DNA of 64,000 bases from Pseudomonas nitroreducens NBRC 12694 (GCF_002091755.1 NZ_BDAI01000006.1:62001-126000), one strand, 5' to 3'; numbered from the stretch's first letter, positions 8,205 through 16,490 are shown. Made by a program: numbers and translations. Notes: generated by a model from the sequence alone, not told the origin.

Positions 8205-9626
8205 ATGTCGGCATGGCGTCATATCAGTCTGTGGATGAACCAGCTGGACGATGATCTCGTCCCGCGGCCATCCCTGCAGGGCACCCTGGACGTCGATGTG
8301 GCCATCGCCGGCGCCGGCTACACCGGTTTGTGGACTGCCTATTACCTGAAGCTGCGCGCGCCGCAGCTGAAGATCGCCATCGTCGAGGCCGAGACCGCCG
8401 GCTTCGGCGCATCCGGTCGCAACGGCGGCTGGCTGATGGGCAACATGCTCGGCGAAGACCGTCTGCTCGCCGGCCTGTCGCCCGAGCAGCGCCGCGCGTC
8501 CTACGACCTGCTGCACGACATTCCCGATGAAGTGGCCCGCGTCCTCGACCGCGAAGGCATCGACTGCGACTACCGCAAGGCGGGGGTGCTCTACACCGCC
8601 GCGCGCTACCCGGAGCAGGAAACCCGTCTGCGCGACTACCTCAAGCATCTGCACAGCGAAGGCCTGACCGAGGACGACTACCGCTGGCTGAGCAAGAGCG
8701 AGCTGGCCGAACAACTGCGCATTCCGAGCGCGCTGGGCGCCATCCACACCCCGCACTGCGCCACCATCGACCCGGCCAAGCTGGTGCGTGGCCTGGCCCG
8801 CGCGGTTGAACGCCAGGGTACGCAGATTTTCGAGAAGAGCCGCGTCACGCATTGGGCACCCGGCCTGCTGCGCACCGAGCAGGGTGAACTGAAAGCACAA
8901 TGGGTGGTGCCGGCCATCGAAGGCTACGCCGCCGACCTGCCCCCGCTGGGCAACTACCAGCTGCCGGTGCAGAGCCTGCTGGTGGCCACCGAGCCGCTGC
9001 CCGAATCGGTCTGGGCGGAGATCGGCCTCGACAAGGGCCAGGCCTTCAGCGAATTCAGCCGCCAGGTCACCTACGGCCAGCGCACCCCGGACAACCGCCT
9101 GGCCTTTGGCGCGCGCGGCGGCTACCGCTTCGGCGGCAAGCTGCGCAACGACTTCAGCCTGACCAATGATGAAGTGGAGCTGCGCCGCTACCTGTTCAGC
9201 GAACTGTTCCCGCAATTGAAGGACGTGCGCATCACCCACACCTGGGGCGGCAACCTGGGCATGTCGCGGCGCTTCCACCCGCACATGCTGGTCGACCGCC
9301 GCAACGGCATCGCCCTCGCCGGCGGCTACGGCGGTGAAGGCGTCGGCGCCACCAACCTGGGCGGCCGCACGCTGGCCGACCTGATCCTCGGCCAGGACAG
9401 CGCCCTCACCCGCCAGCCCTGGGTCATCAACGACCGCAGCGTGCAGGACGGCCTGCGCGGCTGGGAGCCGGAACCCTGCCGCTGGATCGGCTACAACGCC
9501 ATCATCCGCAGCTTCGTGCACGAGGACGATGTATTGGCGAACCCGAACAGCGCGCCCTGGCGTCGCCGGCTGGCGGAGAAGGTCGCCGCCAGCATGGAAA
9601 ACCTGATGACCTGGAAGGTCGGCTGA
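8205..9626 (+). CDS. FAD-dependent amine/amino-acid oxidoreductase (DAO family, PuuB-like)
   Basis: This 473-aa flavoprotein has the FAD dinucleotide motif VAIAGAGYTGLW with GAGYTG at about residues 36-41, followed by VEAETAGFGASGRNGGWL, the GASGRNGG signature of the DAO/PuuB group. Near the C-terminus ALAGGYGGEGVGATNLGGRT closes the FAD site. Such enzymes oxidise amines, glutamylated polyamines or N-methylated amino acids, giving an aldehyde or keto acid, ammonia and hydrogen peroxide; the substrate here is unknown. I chose ATG 8205, 6 bases after GGAG, over an in-frame codon at 8193. A cupin gene follows 57 bases downstream on the same strand, probably in one operon. Confidence 0.8.
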   Translation: MSAWRHISLWMNQLDDDLVPRPSLQGTLDVDVAIAGAGYTGLWTAYYLKLRAPQLKIAIVEAETAGFGASGRNGGWLMGNMLGEDRLLAGLSPEQRRASYDLLHDIPDEVARVLDREGIDCDYRKAGVLYTAARYPEQETRLRDYLKHLHSEGLTEDDYRWLSKSELAEQLRIPSALGAIHTPHCATIDPAKLVRGLARAVERQGTQIFEKSRVTHWAPGLLRTEQGELKAQWVVPAIEGYAADLPPLGNYQLPVQSLLVATEPLPESVWAEIGLDKGQAFSEFSRQVTYGQRTPDNRLAFGARGGYRFGGKLRNDFSLTNDEVELRRYLFSELFPQLKDVRITHTWGGNLGMSRRFHPHMLVDRRNGIALAGGYGGEGVGATNLGGRTLADLILGQDSALTRQPWVINDRSVQDGLRGWEPEPCRWIGYNAIIRSFVHEDDVLANPNSAPWRRRLAEKVAASMENLMTWKVG

Positions 9627-9683
9627 TTCGCCGACCTCTTCTGAATAGCCAGTCCCCGAATAGAAATCCCACTGGAGCCCCGT

Positions 9684-10031
9684 ATGAAACTGACCCACCT
9701 GAAAGACACCCTGCACGCTCAACTCGGTGAGGCGAACCCGGTCGCCGTGCCCCTGGGCGAGCCGATTTCCGAGACCCGCGTGGAATCTGTTGAGCGTCCG
9801 GACGGCGTGGAAACCGGCATCTGGGAATGCACCCCCGGCCGCTGGCGCCGCCAGATCGTCGAGCAGGAGTTCTGCCACTTCATCTCCGGCCGCGGCACCT
9901 TCACCCCGGACGGCGGCGAGCCGATCGCCTTCCAGGCCGGCGACGCCTTCCTCCTGCCGCAGAACAGCCTCGGCATCTGGGACATCCAGGAAACCACGCG
10001 CAAGACCTACGTGATCATCGAGCGCGATTGA
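9684..10031 (+). CDS. Small cupin-domain protein (DUF861 type)
   Basis: The 115-aa protein is a single cupin barrel. The segments ETGIWECTPGRWRRQ, FCHFISGRGTFTPDGGEP and FQAGDAFLLPQNSLGIWDI match the DUF861 (EutQ/ureidoglycolate-like) cupins. The canonical metal-binding His-X-His of motif 1 is not evident, as is common in this subgroup. GGAG lies 6 bases before ATG 9684. It follows the FAD oxidoreductase, and such pairs are common in Pseudomonas amine catabolism loci, so a helper role in that oxidation is likely but unproven. Confidence 0.75.
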   Translation: MKLTHLKDTLHAQLGEANPVAVPLGEPISETRVESVERPDGVETGIWECTPGRWRRQIVEQEFCHFISGRGTFTPDGGEPIAFQAGDAFLLPQNSLGIWDIQETTRKTYVIIERD

Positions 10032-10049
10032 TCGATCTGTTGGGGTGAT

Positions 10050-10080
10050 GGGAAGCCCCGGCACTCGGGCTTTCCCTCTC
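10050..10080 (+). terminator. Terminator after the cupin gene
   Basis: An imperfect hairpin, GGGAAGCCCCG / CGGGCTTTCCC, is followed by pyrimidine-rich CTCTCCTC. It sits 19 bases past the cupin stop. Confidence 0.55.
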
Positions 10081-10124
10081 CTCAGCTGCCTGGAGCCATG
10101 CGCAACGCGGTGTAAGCCAGTATT

Positions 10125-10203
10125 TGTAGGAGCGCGCTTGCTCGCGAACGGACTTACCGGCAGGACCAGCGCTGACCGGGTTCGCGAGCAAGCTCGCTCC
10201 TAT
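10125..10203. repeat. Paired REP element (BIME-like)
   Basis: Two inverted Pseudomonas REP units face each other: TAGGAGCGCGCTTGCTCGCG (from 10127) and CGCGAGCAAGCTCGCTCCTA (ending 10202), with a 30-base spacer. Similar units occur at 21021 and 41727. Confidence 0.85.
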
Positions 10204-10217
10204 CGTCAGAATCCCTG

Positions 10218-10985
10218 TCAGAACTCCCCGTGCCGCCCCGCTCCGCCGGCAAAGCGCTTCGCCCCGTCCACCGTCTCGCCGCTTTCGATCACCGCCATTC
10301 CACCCTGGAATTCGTTGGCCAGCGCCACGTCGAACGACAGCTCCCATTGCGCGAACACGCTCGCCCGGTCGGCCAGCATGCAGCTCTGCGGAAAATCGGC
10401 GATCTCCCGCGCCAGCTCTTCCGCCGCCTCCAGTGCCGTGCCGGTGGCCACCACACGGTTGGCCAGGCCCATGGCGAAGGCTTCCTGGGCGCCCACCGGG
10501 CGGCCGGTGAGAATCAGGTCCAGCGCCCTGCCCTGGCCGACGATCCGTGGCAAACGCACAGTGCCGCCATCGATCAAGGGCACGCCGAAGCGTCTACAGA
10601 AAACCCCACAGACCGCGTCCTCGGCCATCACCCGCAAGTCCGCCAGCAGCGCCAGCTCCAGGCCGCCCGCCACGGCGTAGCCCTCGATGGCGGCGATCAA
10701 TGGCTTGGACAACTGCATCCGGCTCGGCCCCATGGGGGCATCACCTTCGGTTTCCAGTCGGTTGCGTCGCTCACCGCCCTCCGCCAATGCCCCCAGGTCA
10801 GCGCCGGCACAGAAGTTCCCGCCGGCACCGGTGAGCACGGCGACGCGGGCTTCGCCGTCCTGTTCGAACTCGCGCAGGGCATCGGCCAACGCCTGGGCAG
10901 TGGGCAGGTCCACAGCGTTACGCACCGCAGGGCGGGCGATGACCAGGGTGGTCACCGGGCCGTTCTTCTGGATTATCACGCTCAT
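10218..10985 (-). CDS. Enoyl-CoA hydratase/isomerase (crotonase) family protein
   Basis: The protein is 255 aa from ATG 10985 with a GAGGAG ribosome site; the frame upstream to 11030 is unsupported. Crotonase features are present: the oxyanion-hole segments GGNFCAGADLGAL and AIEGYAVAGGLELALLADL, then GVPLIDGGTVRLPRIVG and LTGRPVGAQEA. In classical enoyl-CoA hydratases two glutamates act in catalysis; here one equivalent position reads L-I-D-G-G, so the enzyme could be an isomerase or another crotonase type. It follows an SDR gene of fatty-acid oxidation type on the same strand, but a hairpin separates them. The equivalent P. aeruginosa gene, as I recall, is PA3426. Confidence 0.8.
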   Translation of the reverse strand: MSVIIQKNGPVTTLVIARPAVRNAVDLPTAQALADALREFEQDGEARVAVLTGAGGNFCAGADLGALAEGGERRNRLETEGDAPMGPSRMQLSKPLIAAIEGYAVAGGLELALLADLRVMAEDAVCGVFCRRFGVPLIDGGTVRLPRIVGQGRALDLILTGRPVGAQEAFAMGLANRVVATGTALEAAEELAREIADFPQSCMLADRASVFAQWELSFDVALANEFQGGMAVIESGETVDGAKRFAGGAGRHGEF

Positions 10986-11018
10986 GGCGAACTCCTCGAG
11001 CCTGGAAGCGGAAAAGCG

Positions 11019-11043
11019 AAGGGCCGGCATTCAGCCGGCCCTT
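11019..11043 (-). terminator. Hairpin between the SDR and crotonase genes
   Basis: AAGGGCCGGC (11019-11028) pairs with GCCGGCCCTT (11034-11043). On the reverse strand it is followed by CGCTTTTCC. It probably limits read-through from the SDR gene into the crotonase gene. Confidence 0.6.
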
Positions 11044-11109
11044 TCACCTTACTGCGTTCACCGCCCCGGAACAGCCCCGCTGGCGGTTCCGCCGGTCAGG
11101 CTGACCGGA

Positions 11110-12021
11110 TCAGCTGACGTATTTCTGCAGGTTCGCCATCATTTCGCGCAGCGCCTCGACGTTGTCCTTCGGATGCGCGGCATTCTCGAAGTCGCAGATC
11201 TGCGCGAAGTTGGCCGCCACGTCCTCGACGCTGAAGCCCTTGCGCGGGTCGAAGCCCACGCCCAGGCTGCGCTCCCAACGCACCTTGCCGATCCAGCCAC
11301 CACCCACTTCGAACAGGCCGGAGGTTTCCTGACAGGCCTCGCTGCCCAGGTACACCACCAGCGGGCTGACCAGCTCGGGCTTGAGCTGCTCGAATACCTG
11401 CGGCGGGATCAGGCCTTCGGTCATGCGGGTGCCGCCGGTGGGGGCGATGGCGTTGACGAAGATGTTGTTCTTGCGGCCTTCGATGGCCAGGTTGCGGGTC
11501 AGGCCGTAGAGGCCGAGCTTGGCCATGCCGTAGTTGCTCTGGCCGAAGTTGCCGTAGATGCCGGAGGTGGACGAGGTGAAGATCACGCGGCCATAGCCCT
11601 GCTCGCGCATGAACGGCCAGGCGGCACGGGTCACCTTGTAGGCGCCCTCGACATGGACCTTGTAGACCAGGTCCCAGTCGGCGTCTTCCATCTTGTGGAA
11701 GGTCTTGTCGCGCAGGATGCCCGCGTTGTTCACCACCACGTCGATGCGGCCGAATTCCTCGACGGCCTGGCGCACGATCTTCTCGCCATCGGTCACCGAG
11801 TCGTGGTTGGCGATGGCGATGCCACCGGCTTCGCGGATTTCGGCGACCACGCGGTCGGCGGCCGAGGCATTGGCGCCTTCGCCATGGGTGCTGCCGCCCA
11901 GGTCGTTCACCACCACCTTGGCGCCGTACTTGGCGAACAGCAGGGCGTGGGCACGGCCGATGCCGCCACCGGCTCCGGTAACGATCACGACTTTTCCGTC
12001 GAAGTGCAGGGCATCACTCAT
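11110..12021 (-). CDS. Short-chain dehydrogenase of MFE-2/FOX2 type ((3R)-hydroxyacyl-CoA dehydrogenase-like)
   Basis: This 303-aa Rossmann protein has the NAD motif TGAGGGIG at residues 15-22, NNAG at the end of beta-4, a catalytic serine in FTSSTSG and the YGMAK Tyr-Lys pair. The long segment VVNDLGGSTHGEGANASAAD after beta-2 and the extended C-terminus (about 50 residues beyond a usual SDR) are characteristic of the dehydrogenase domain of peroxisomal multifunctional enzyme 2, which oxidises (3R)-hydroxyacyl-CoA. A TGGAG ribosome site precedes ATG 12021. Neighbouring crotonase, hydrolase and aldolase genes suggest degradation of a branched or cyclic acyl-CoA; the substrate is not inferable. 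Confidence 0.8.
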   Translation of the reverse strand: MSDALHFDGKVVIVTGAGGGIGRAHALLFAKYGAKVVVNDLGGSTHGEGANASAADRVVAEIREAGGIAIANHDSVTDGEKIVRQAVEEFGRIDVVVNNAGILRDKTFHKMEDADWDLVYKVHVEGAYKVTRAAWPFMREQGYGRVIFTSSTSGIYGNFGQSNYGMAKLGLYGLTRNLAIEGRKNNIFVNAIAPTGGTRMTEGLIPPQVFEQLKPELVSPLVVYLGSEACQETSGLFEVGGGWIGKVRWERSLGVGFDPRKGFSVEDVAANFAQICDFENAAHPKDNVEALREMMANLQKYVS

Positions 12022-12133
12022 GATTGGGGCTCCAGACAGGATGGTTTTTCATCAAGTGTCCGGCAGTCACGATCCGGTCACAACCAAGACGACCGCGGCT
12101 GAATGGTGCCCGATAAGGCCAGGGGATGATCCG

Positions 12134-12427
12134 TCAGCGCATGGGCATGTTCAGGTTGCCGCGCGGGCCGAGCTTGAACAGCCACCAGTCGTACTCGCTC
12201 CAGAACAGCACCAGCCCCACCGCCGCAAGCATCGCCAACGCAGCGCCAGCGGCAGGCGCCCAGTGCTGCAGGAGCCAGGCGTAGTAACAACCGGCCGCGC
12301 TGGCCGCCAGCAGCAGCAACAGCAGCGGAATGGCGATCCAGACGAAGTCCTGGCGCATGTGCAGCAACACCCGGTAGCGCAGCGAGCCTTGCGGCTGGCG
12401 GACGGGAATGACGGATCTGAGTGGCAT
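12134..12427 (-). CDS. Small inner-membrane protein of unknown function
   Basis: This 97-aa protein has a basic, soluble start (about 25 residues) and two hydrophobic helices, at about 28-50 (FVWIAIPLLLLLLAASAAG) and 57-77 (AAGAALAMLAAVGLVLFW), followed by a short polar tail SEYDWWLFKLGPRG. GGAGG lies 9 bases before ATG 12427. I do not recognise a named domain; the position equals the hypothetical PA3428 of P. aeruginosa as I recall it. It lies between two catabolic genes on the same strand but 72 bases from the next, so operon membership is uncertain. Confidence 0.7.
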   Translation of the reverse strand: MPLRSVIPVRQPQGSLRYRVLLHMRQDFVWIAIPLLLLLLAASAAGCYYAWLLQHWAPAAGAALAMLAAVGLVLFWSEYDWWLFKLGPRGNLNMPMR

Positions 12428-12499
12428 GTTAGCGGCCTCCGGCGGAACAAAGCCGGGGAAGCTACCGCTGCCACTCAGCGTGTGCCTATCAGCCAGTTC

Positions 12500-13405
12500 C
12501 TAATCTACGGGCGGATCAGTCCGTACCTGCTCGGCACGCTCCTGTCGAAAGGCCAGATAATGCCGCAGTACCTGCTCCGGCGCCTCGACCTGCGGGTAAT
12601 GGCCGATCCCGGGCAACTCCACCGTATCGGGATGCGGTATCAGTTCGCGATAGCGCACCACCATGTGCGCGCCGGAGATCGGGTCCTCCGGTCCGTCAAT
12701 CAGCCGCAGCGGCACGTCGGTGCGCTGCATCGCCCCGACCCAACGCTCACGGTGCTCGCGACGGTCGAGAATGTAGTGGATGAGCCGGTGCATGACTTTC
12801 GGCCCGTCGTTGTGGCGGATCAGTTCCCAGAAGGTATCCAGTTCCGCTTCGGACGGTTGCGTACCAGGGCCGAACACCTTGGCGAAGTTCTGCGCCAGTC
12901 GCCGGCGATCGAAGAGTTTGCCGAAGAAACCACCCAGCGGGCTGAGCAGGAGCTTCTGCGACAGCACGGCGCGATGAGTCTCCGGAAACAGCCCGCCATT
13001 GAGGAAGGCCAGCGAAGCCAGCTTGAAAGCTCCCTCTTCGTGCCGCGCCAGCAGCTCCTGGCCGACGCTGTTGCCGTAGTCGTGCACCAGCAGGTGCACC
13101 GGTTCCTGCACACCCAGGTGCTCCAGCAGCGCCTGCTGCAGGTCGGCCTGTTCGAGGATGCGGTAGTCGTGCCCCGCGGGTTTGGCGGAGTCGCCGAAGC
13201 CGAGCATGTCGCAGGCGATAACCCGGTAGCGCTCGGCCAGTGGCTGCCAGAGGAAGTGCCAGTCCCAGGATGCCGTGGGAAATCCGTGGATCAACAGCAG
13301 CGGAGCGCCGCTGCCGGCGCTCCAGTACCTGATCGGGTGGCCACGGAAGGTGAAGTCGCAGCCCTGCGCGCGCCAGTCGCGCAGAGTGATGCCGGCCAGC
13401 GCCAT
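12500..13405 (-). CDS. Alpha/beta hydrolase, epoxide-hydrolase/dehalogenase type
   Basis: The 301-aa protein shows LLLIHGFPTASWDW (oxyanion hole, HGFP) and a nucleophile elbow VHDYGNSVG in which the nucleophile is aspartate rather than serine. Aspartate is what epoxide hydrolases and haloalkane dehalogenases use. The catalytic histidine is in LPGIGHYPQVEAPE. The start codon overlaps the stop of the upstream class II aldolase gene by one base (TGATG), so the two are translationally coupled. The equivalent PA3429 is annotated as an epoxide hydrolase, as I recall. The natural substrate is unknown. Confidence 0.8.
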   Translation of the reverse strand: MALAGITLRDWRAQGCDFTFRGHPIRYWSAGSGAPLLLIHGFPTASWDWHFLWQPLAERYRVIACDMLGFGDSAKPAGHDYRILEQADLQQALLEHLGVQEPVHLLVHDYGNSVGQELLARHEEGAFKLASLAFLNGGLFPETHRAVLSQKLLLSPLGGFFGKLFDRRRLAQNFAKVFGPGTQPSEAELDTFWELIRHNDGPKVMHRLIHYILDRREHRERWVGAMQRTDVPLRLIDGPEDPISGAHMVVRYRELIPHPDTVELPGIGHYPQVEAPEQVLRHYLAFRQERAEQVRTDPPVD

Positions 13406-14187
13406 CAGTCGCGGTAGCCGGGGTTCTGCAGGTCGAGCTTGCGCAGCAGTGCCGGCCAGGCCAGCGCGCCGCCCATGCCCTGCTTGCTCTTGGTAACGGC
13501 TGCAGCCATGGCGCGGGCGCCATCGAGGATCTGCTGCGGAATCATGATCAACTCGGCGCCGCCGCCCTGAGCCAGCACCTGGATCTCGCAGGCGCGCTGC
13601 AGGGTGAACATCATCAGGAAGGTGTCGGCAATGGTCGCGGAGCAGGTCAGCAGGCCATGGTTGGGCAGGATCATGAAGTTGGCTTCGCCCAGGTCGGCCT
13701 GCAGCCGCGCCTTCTCGTCATGGTTCAGCGCAACACCTTCATAGCCGTGGTAGGCCAGGCTGGAGAGGACGAACAGCGACTGCTGGGAGATCGGCAGCAG
13801 GCCCTGCTTCTGCGCGGAAACGGCGATGCCGGCGGCAGTGTGGGTGTGCAGGACACAGGCGACGTCGTGGCGCACATCATGGATGGCGCTGTGGATGGTG
13901 TAGCCGGCCGGGTTGATGTCGTAGGGGCTGTCCATCAGCTTCTTGCCCGAGGCATCCACCTTCACCAGGCTCGACGCGGTGATCTCGTGGAACATCATGC
14001 CGTAGGGGTTGATCAGGAAGTCCTCGGTGCCGGGGACCTTGGCCGAGATATGGGTGAAGATCAGGTCGTCCCAGCCCTGCAGGGCGATCAGGCGGTAGCA
14101 GGCGGCGAGGTCCACGCGGGTCTGCCATTCGGCGGCGGAGACCTGGTCCTTGACGTTCACGGTGGGCAGCGGATGAGCGGCGTGCAT
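13405..14187 (-). CDS. Class II aldolase/adducin-family protein
   Basis: The protein has 260 residues from ATG 14187 with a GAGG ribosome site; the longer open frame begins at 14304. Class II aldolase features include GWDDLIFTHISAKVPGTEDF, the metal-binding HTHTAAG (two histidines) and LPNHGLLTCS (third histidine). These zinc enzymes cleave or epimerise sugar phosphates, but many adducin-like members act on other hydroxy-keto compounds or lack activity. Coupling by a one-base TGATG overlap to an epoxide-hydrolase-type gene argues for a joint role in degrading a small oxygenated compound. Confidence 0.8.
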   Translation of the reverse strand: MHAAHPLPTVNVKDQVSAAEWQTRVDLAACYRLIALQGWDDLIFTHISAKVPGTEDFLINPYGMMFHEITASSLVKVDASGKKLMDSPYDINPAGYTIHSAIHDVRHDVACVLHTHTAAGIAVSAQKQGLLPISQQSLFVLSSLAYHGYEGVALNHDEKARLQADLGEANFMILPNHGLLTCSATIADTFLMMFTLQRACEIQVLAQGGGAELIMIPQQILDGARAMAAAVTKSKQGMGGALAWPALLRKLDLQNPGYRD

Positions 14188-14609
14188 GGTCGGTAGCCTC
14201 TTCGTTGTTGTTGTTCGATGGCGCAGTCTAGTCAGCAGCGCGGCGAAGCGACTGTCACGGAACTGACAGTTGCCTCTGCCACTGTCTGGCGAATGTTCCC
14301 CCATAAGCGCGGACCGATGAGCCGCCTTGCGCGGCGAGTCTCACCACCTATAGTGGGCGAAGTTGCACTGAGCGGCGCCAGCGGGACCCGGCGCACCGGC
14401 AACTCCTTCCAAAGGCGCTATCCAGACAGTGCGGCAGCCAGATCGCAGGTCCGGGCTGGCGGAAGCGTGCTCGTTTGCCGCCCTGCCCCCGACGCCTGAT
14501 CCGGCGCTTTCGGTCCACCTGGAAACATTTCGCAATATCTTTGGCAACATTCCGCAGCAGTACCTGGGAGTCGGGAGGAGACTCCAGTTCGGCCAACGAG
14601 GCAGCCGAC
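14188..14609. other. 422-base gap between the aldolase gene and wbqC
   Basis: No coding sequence is convincing here. It contains the promoter side of the aldolase-hydrolase pair, an inverted repeat at 14251-14270 and a presumed wbqC promoter; the wbqC ribosome site (CGAGGCAG) is at its right end. The base composition is as GC-rich as the flanks. Confidence 0.5.
14251..14270. promoter_or_regulatory. Inverted repeat upstream of the aldolase-hydrolase pair
   Basis: ACTGTCA (14251-14257) and TGACAGT (14264-14270) form a 7-base palindrome with a 6-base spacer, 64 bases upstream of the aldolase start. It has the size of an operator for a dimeric regulator. It does not match the Pseudomonas LexA box. 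Confidence 0.4.
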
Positions 14610-15323
14610 GTGAAACGAACCGCCATCATGCAGCCCTACTTCTTTCCTTACCTGGGCTACTTCAGCCTGATCAAGCACACCGACCTGTTCGTCCTGTTCG
14701 ATACCGTGCAGTACATCCATCACGGCTGGATCGAGCGCAACCGCATCCTCAAGCAGCAGGACGGCTGGCTGTACATCCGCGTGCCGCGGATCAAGCACCA
14801 CCGCGAGACACTGATCAAGGACGTGCGCCTGGACAACAGCCAGGACTGGCGGCGCAGCCTGTTCTCGCAGTTGGACGTGTACCGCAAGGTGGCCCCTTAC
14901 TACCGCGATGTGCGGGAGATGATCGCCGCCTCCCTGGACCATCCGTTCGAAGACATCGTCTCGCTGAACAAGACCACCCTGGAGGCAACCTGCGCCTATC
15001 TGGGCTTCCCCCGGCAGATGCCGGTGCTTTCGCGCATGGACCTGCCGATGGAGCGCCCGAAAGCGCCGGACGAATGGGCGCTGAACATCTGCAAGGCACT
15101 GGGCAGCGTGGAGGAATACTGGAACCCGCCAGGCGGCCAGAGCTTCTTCGACCGCCGCAAGTACGACGCTGCCGGGCTGACGCTGCGCTTCCAGGAGCCC
15201 AAGCTGGTGCCCTACGAGCAGAAGCGGCCGACCTTCGAGGCCGGCCTGTCGATCATCGATGTGATGATGTTCAACTCCCCCGCCGACACCTCGCGCATGC
15301 TCGATGCCTACGAGCTCAGCTGA
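14610..15323 (+). CDS. WbqC-family protein
   Basis: The 237-aa protein begins at GTG 14610 (VKRTAIMQPYFFPYLGYF), the normal WbqC start; the frame continues upstream to 14475 without support. The family pattern is clear: MQPYFFPYLGYF, then a VQYIHHGWIERNRI segment. WbqC-like proteins are found in O-antigen and glycolipid loci and are thought to work with sugar- or amino-transfer steps, but no reaction is established. No polysaccharide genes are near, and I do not recall this gene in the matching P. aeruginosa interval, so it may be a local insertion. It converges on lrgB with only 3 bases between the stop codons. Confidence 0.75.
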   Translation: MKRTAIMQPYFFPYLGYFSLIKHTDLFVLFDTVQYIHHGWIERNRILKQQDGWLYIRVPRIKHHRETLIKDVRLDNSQDWRRSLFSQLDVYRKVAPYYRDVREMIAASLDHPFEDIVSLNKTTLEATCAYLGFPRQMPVLSRMDLPMERPKAPDEWALNICKALGSVEEYWNPPGGQSFFDRRKYDAAGLTLRFQEPKLVPYEQKRPTFEAGLSIIDVMMFNSPADTSRMLDAYELS

Positions 15324-15326
15324 GCC

Positions 15327-16013
15327 TTACAGGCACCAGGCCAGGACCGGGGCCATCAGCAGGTTGAACAGCCCGGTCAGCACCATCAGCAGCCCCGCCG
15401 CCGAACCTTCCTCACCGCCGAACTCATAGGCCCGACTGGTACCCGCGCCGTGGGCGCCAACGCCCAGCAGCGCGCCACGGGCCAGGGCGGAGCGCAGGTG
15501 CAGCATTTTCATCAGCACGCCGCCGATCAATGCGCCAAATACCCCGGTGATCATCACGAAAGCTGCCGTGAGCGCCGGCACGCCGCCCAGGTCGTGGGAC
15601 ATCTCCATGGCAAAGGGCGTGGTGATCGAGCGCGGAATCAGCGACAGCGTTACCTGGCCATCCAGCGCCAGCGCGTGGGCCAGCGCCCAGGAACTGCCGA
15701 TGGCCATGGTCGAGCCGGCCAGCATGCCGGTCAGCAGCGCCGGCCAGTGGCGTGCGAGCAAGGCGCGCTGCTGCCAGATCGGAATGGCGAACGCCACGGT
15801 GGCCGGGCCGAGCAGCGCCACCAGCCAGCTGGTGTCGCGGGCGTAGTCGGCGTAGCGGGCCTGCATCGGGATCGCCAGGGCGAACAGCAGCACCGGCACG
15901 AAGACGATGGGCGACAACCAGTACTGCTGGAAACGGCGGTAGAGGGTACGGCTGAGCAGATAGCCGCCCAGGGTCACGGCCAACCAGAACAGCGCTTGCT
16001 TATCGAGGCTCAT
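15327..16013 (-). CDS. lrgB: LrgB/CidB-family membrane protein
   Basis: The 228-aa protein is strongly hydrophobic with about 6-7 predicted helices. LrgB hallmarks are WLSPIVFVPVLLFALAI, GPATVAFAIPIWQQRALL, SLIPRSITTPFAM and GVGAHGAGTSRAYEFGGEEG. LrgAB/CidAB proteins influence murein hydrolase activity and cell death, and more recent work treats some as transporters of pyruvate or related solutes. It overlaps the end of lrgA by 14 bases and is translated from the same mRNA. The divergent LysR gene at 16491 is the likely regulator. Confidence 0.9.
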   Translation of the reverse strand: MSLDKQALFWLAVTLGGYLLSRTLYRRFQQYWLSPIVFVPVLLFALAIPMQARYADYARDTSWLVALLGPATVAFAIPIWQQRALLARHWPALLTGMLAGSTMAIGSSWALAHALALDGQVTLSLIPRSITTPFAMEMSHDLGGVPALTAAFVMITGVFGALIGGVLMKMLHLRSALARGALLGVGAHGAGTSRAYEFGGEEGSAAGLLMVLTGLFNLLMAPVLAWCL

Positions 16014-16377
16014 GGCGCGAACTCCTGTTGCACATCCATTCCACCGCCAGGGCGGTGGAGAGCATCACCATCACGGTACTGGCGGTGATCACCAGCAGAA
16101 TCTTCCAGCCTTCGCTGCGCAGCAGCGGGCCGTAGTCCAGCAGGCTCATCAGGGCGGGGATGAAGAACAGCAGCATCTCCGCCAGCAACAGGCCAGCGCC
16201 ACCCTGCAACAGCGCCGGGCGGATCGCCCCGCAGGCGAACAGCACCAGCAGCAGCGCCAGGCCGATCACCCCGCCGGGCAGCGGCAGCCCGGTGAGCGTG
16301 GCAACCCAGCCGCCGATCCACCAGAAGGCGACCAGGACGGCGAGTTCGAAAATCAGGCGGGCGGCGCGGCGAAACAT
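16000..16377 (-). CDS. lrgA: LrgA/CidA-family holin-like protein
   Basis: From ATG 16377 the protein is 125 aa; a longer frame from a TTG at 16431 exists, but the ATG gives the usual family length. Four hydrophobic segments and the motifs TGLPLPGGVIGLALL and EMLLFFIPALMSLLDYG identify LrgA/CidA. The family forms membrane oligomers likened to phage holins. It precedes and overlaps lrgB. The ribosome site before 16377 is weak, so the true start may differ. Confidence 0.88.
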   Translation of the reverse strand: MFRRAARLIFELAVLVAFWWIGGWVATLTGLPLPGGVIGLALLLVLFACGAIRPALLQGGAGLLLAEMLLFFIPALMSLLDYGPLLRSEGWKILLVITASTVMVMLSTALAVEWMCNRSSRHEPR

Positions 16378-16490
16378 GGCGGCGATCTCGATGCGTTGAG
16401 TGGATGAATAAATCGGTTGGGAATGGCGCAAAGCCTACTCCCGCGCCTATCATCCCCAAAGCGAATAGATCGAATCGGAACCATTCCAGA

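Noticed and set aside
8010..10064. A 684-residue frame antisense to the FAD oxidoreductase and cupin genes
   Set aside because: It mirrors the codon pattern of the true genes in a high-GC genome, has no domain and no ribosome site.
10125..10203. CRISPR-like array from the repeated GGAGCGAGC units
   Set aside because: There are only two inverted units per site, without spacers of regular size; this is a REP pair.
14251..14270. LexA box
   Set aside because: The spacing and the inner bases do not fit the CTGT-N8-ACAG pattern.
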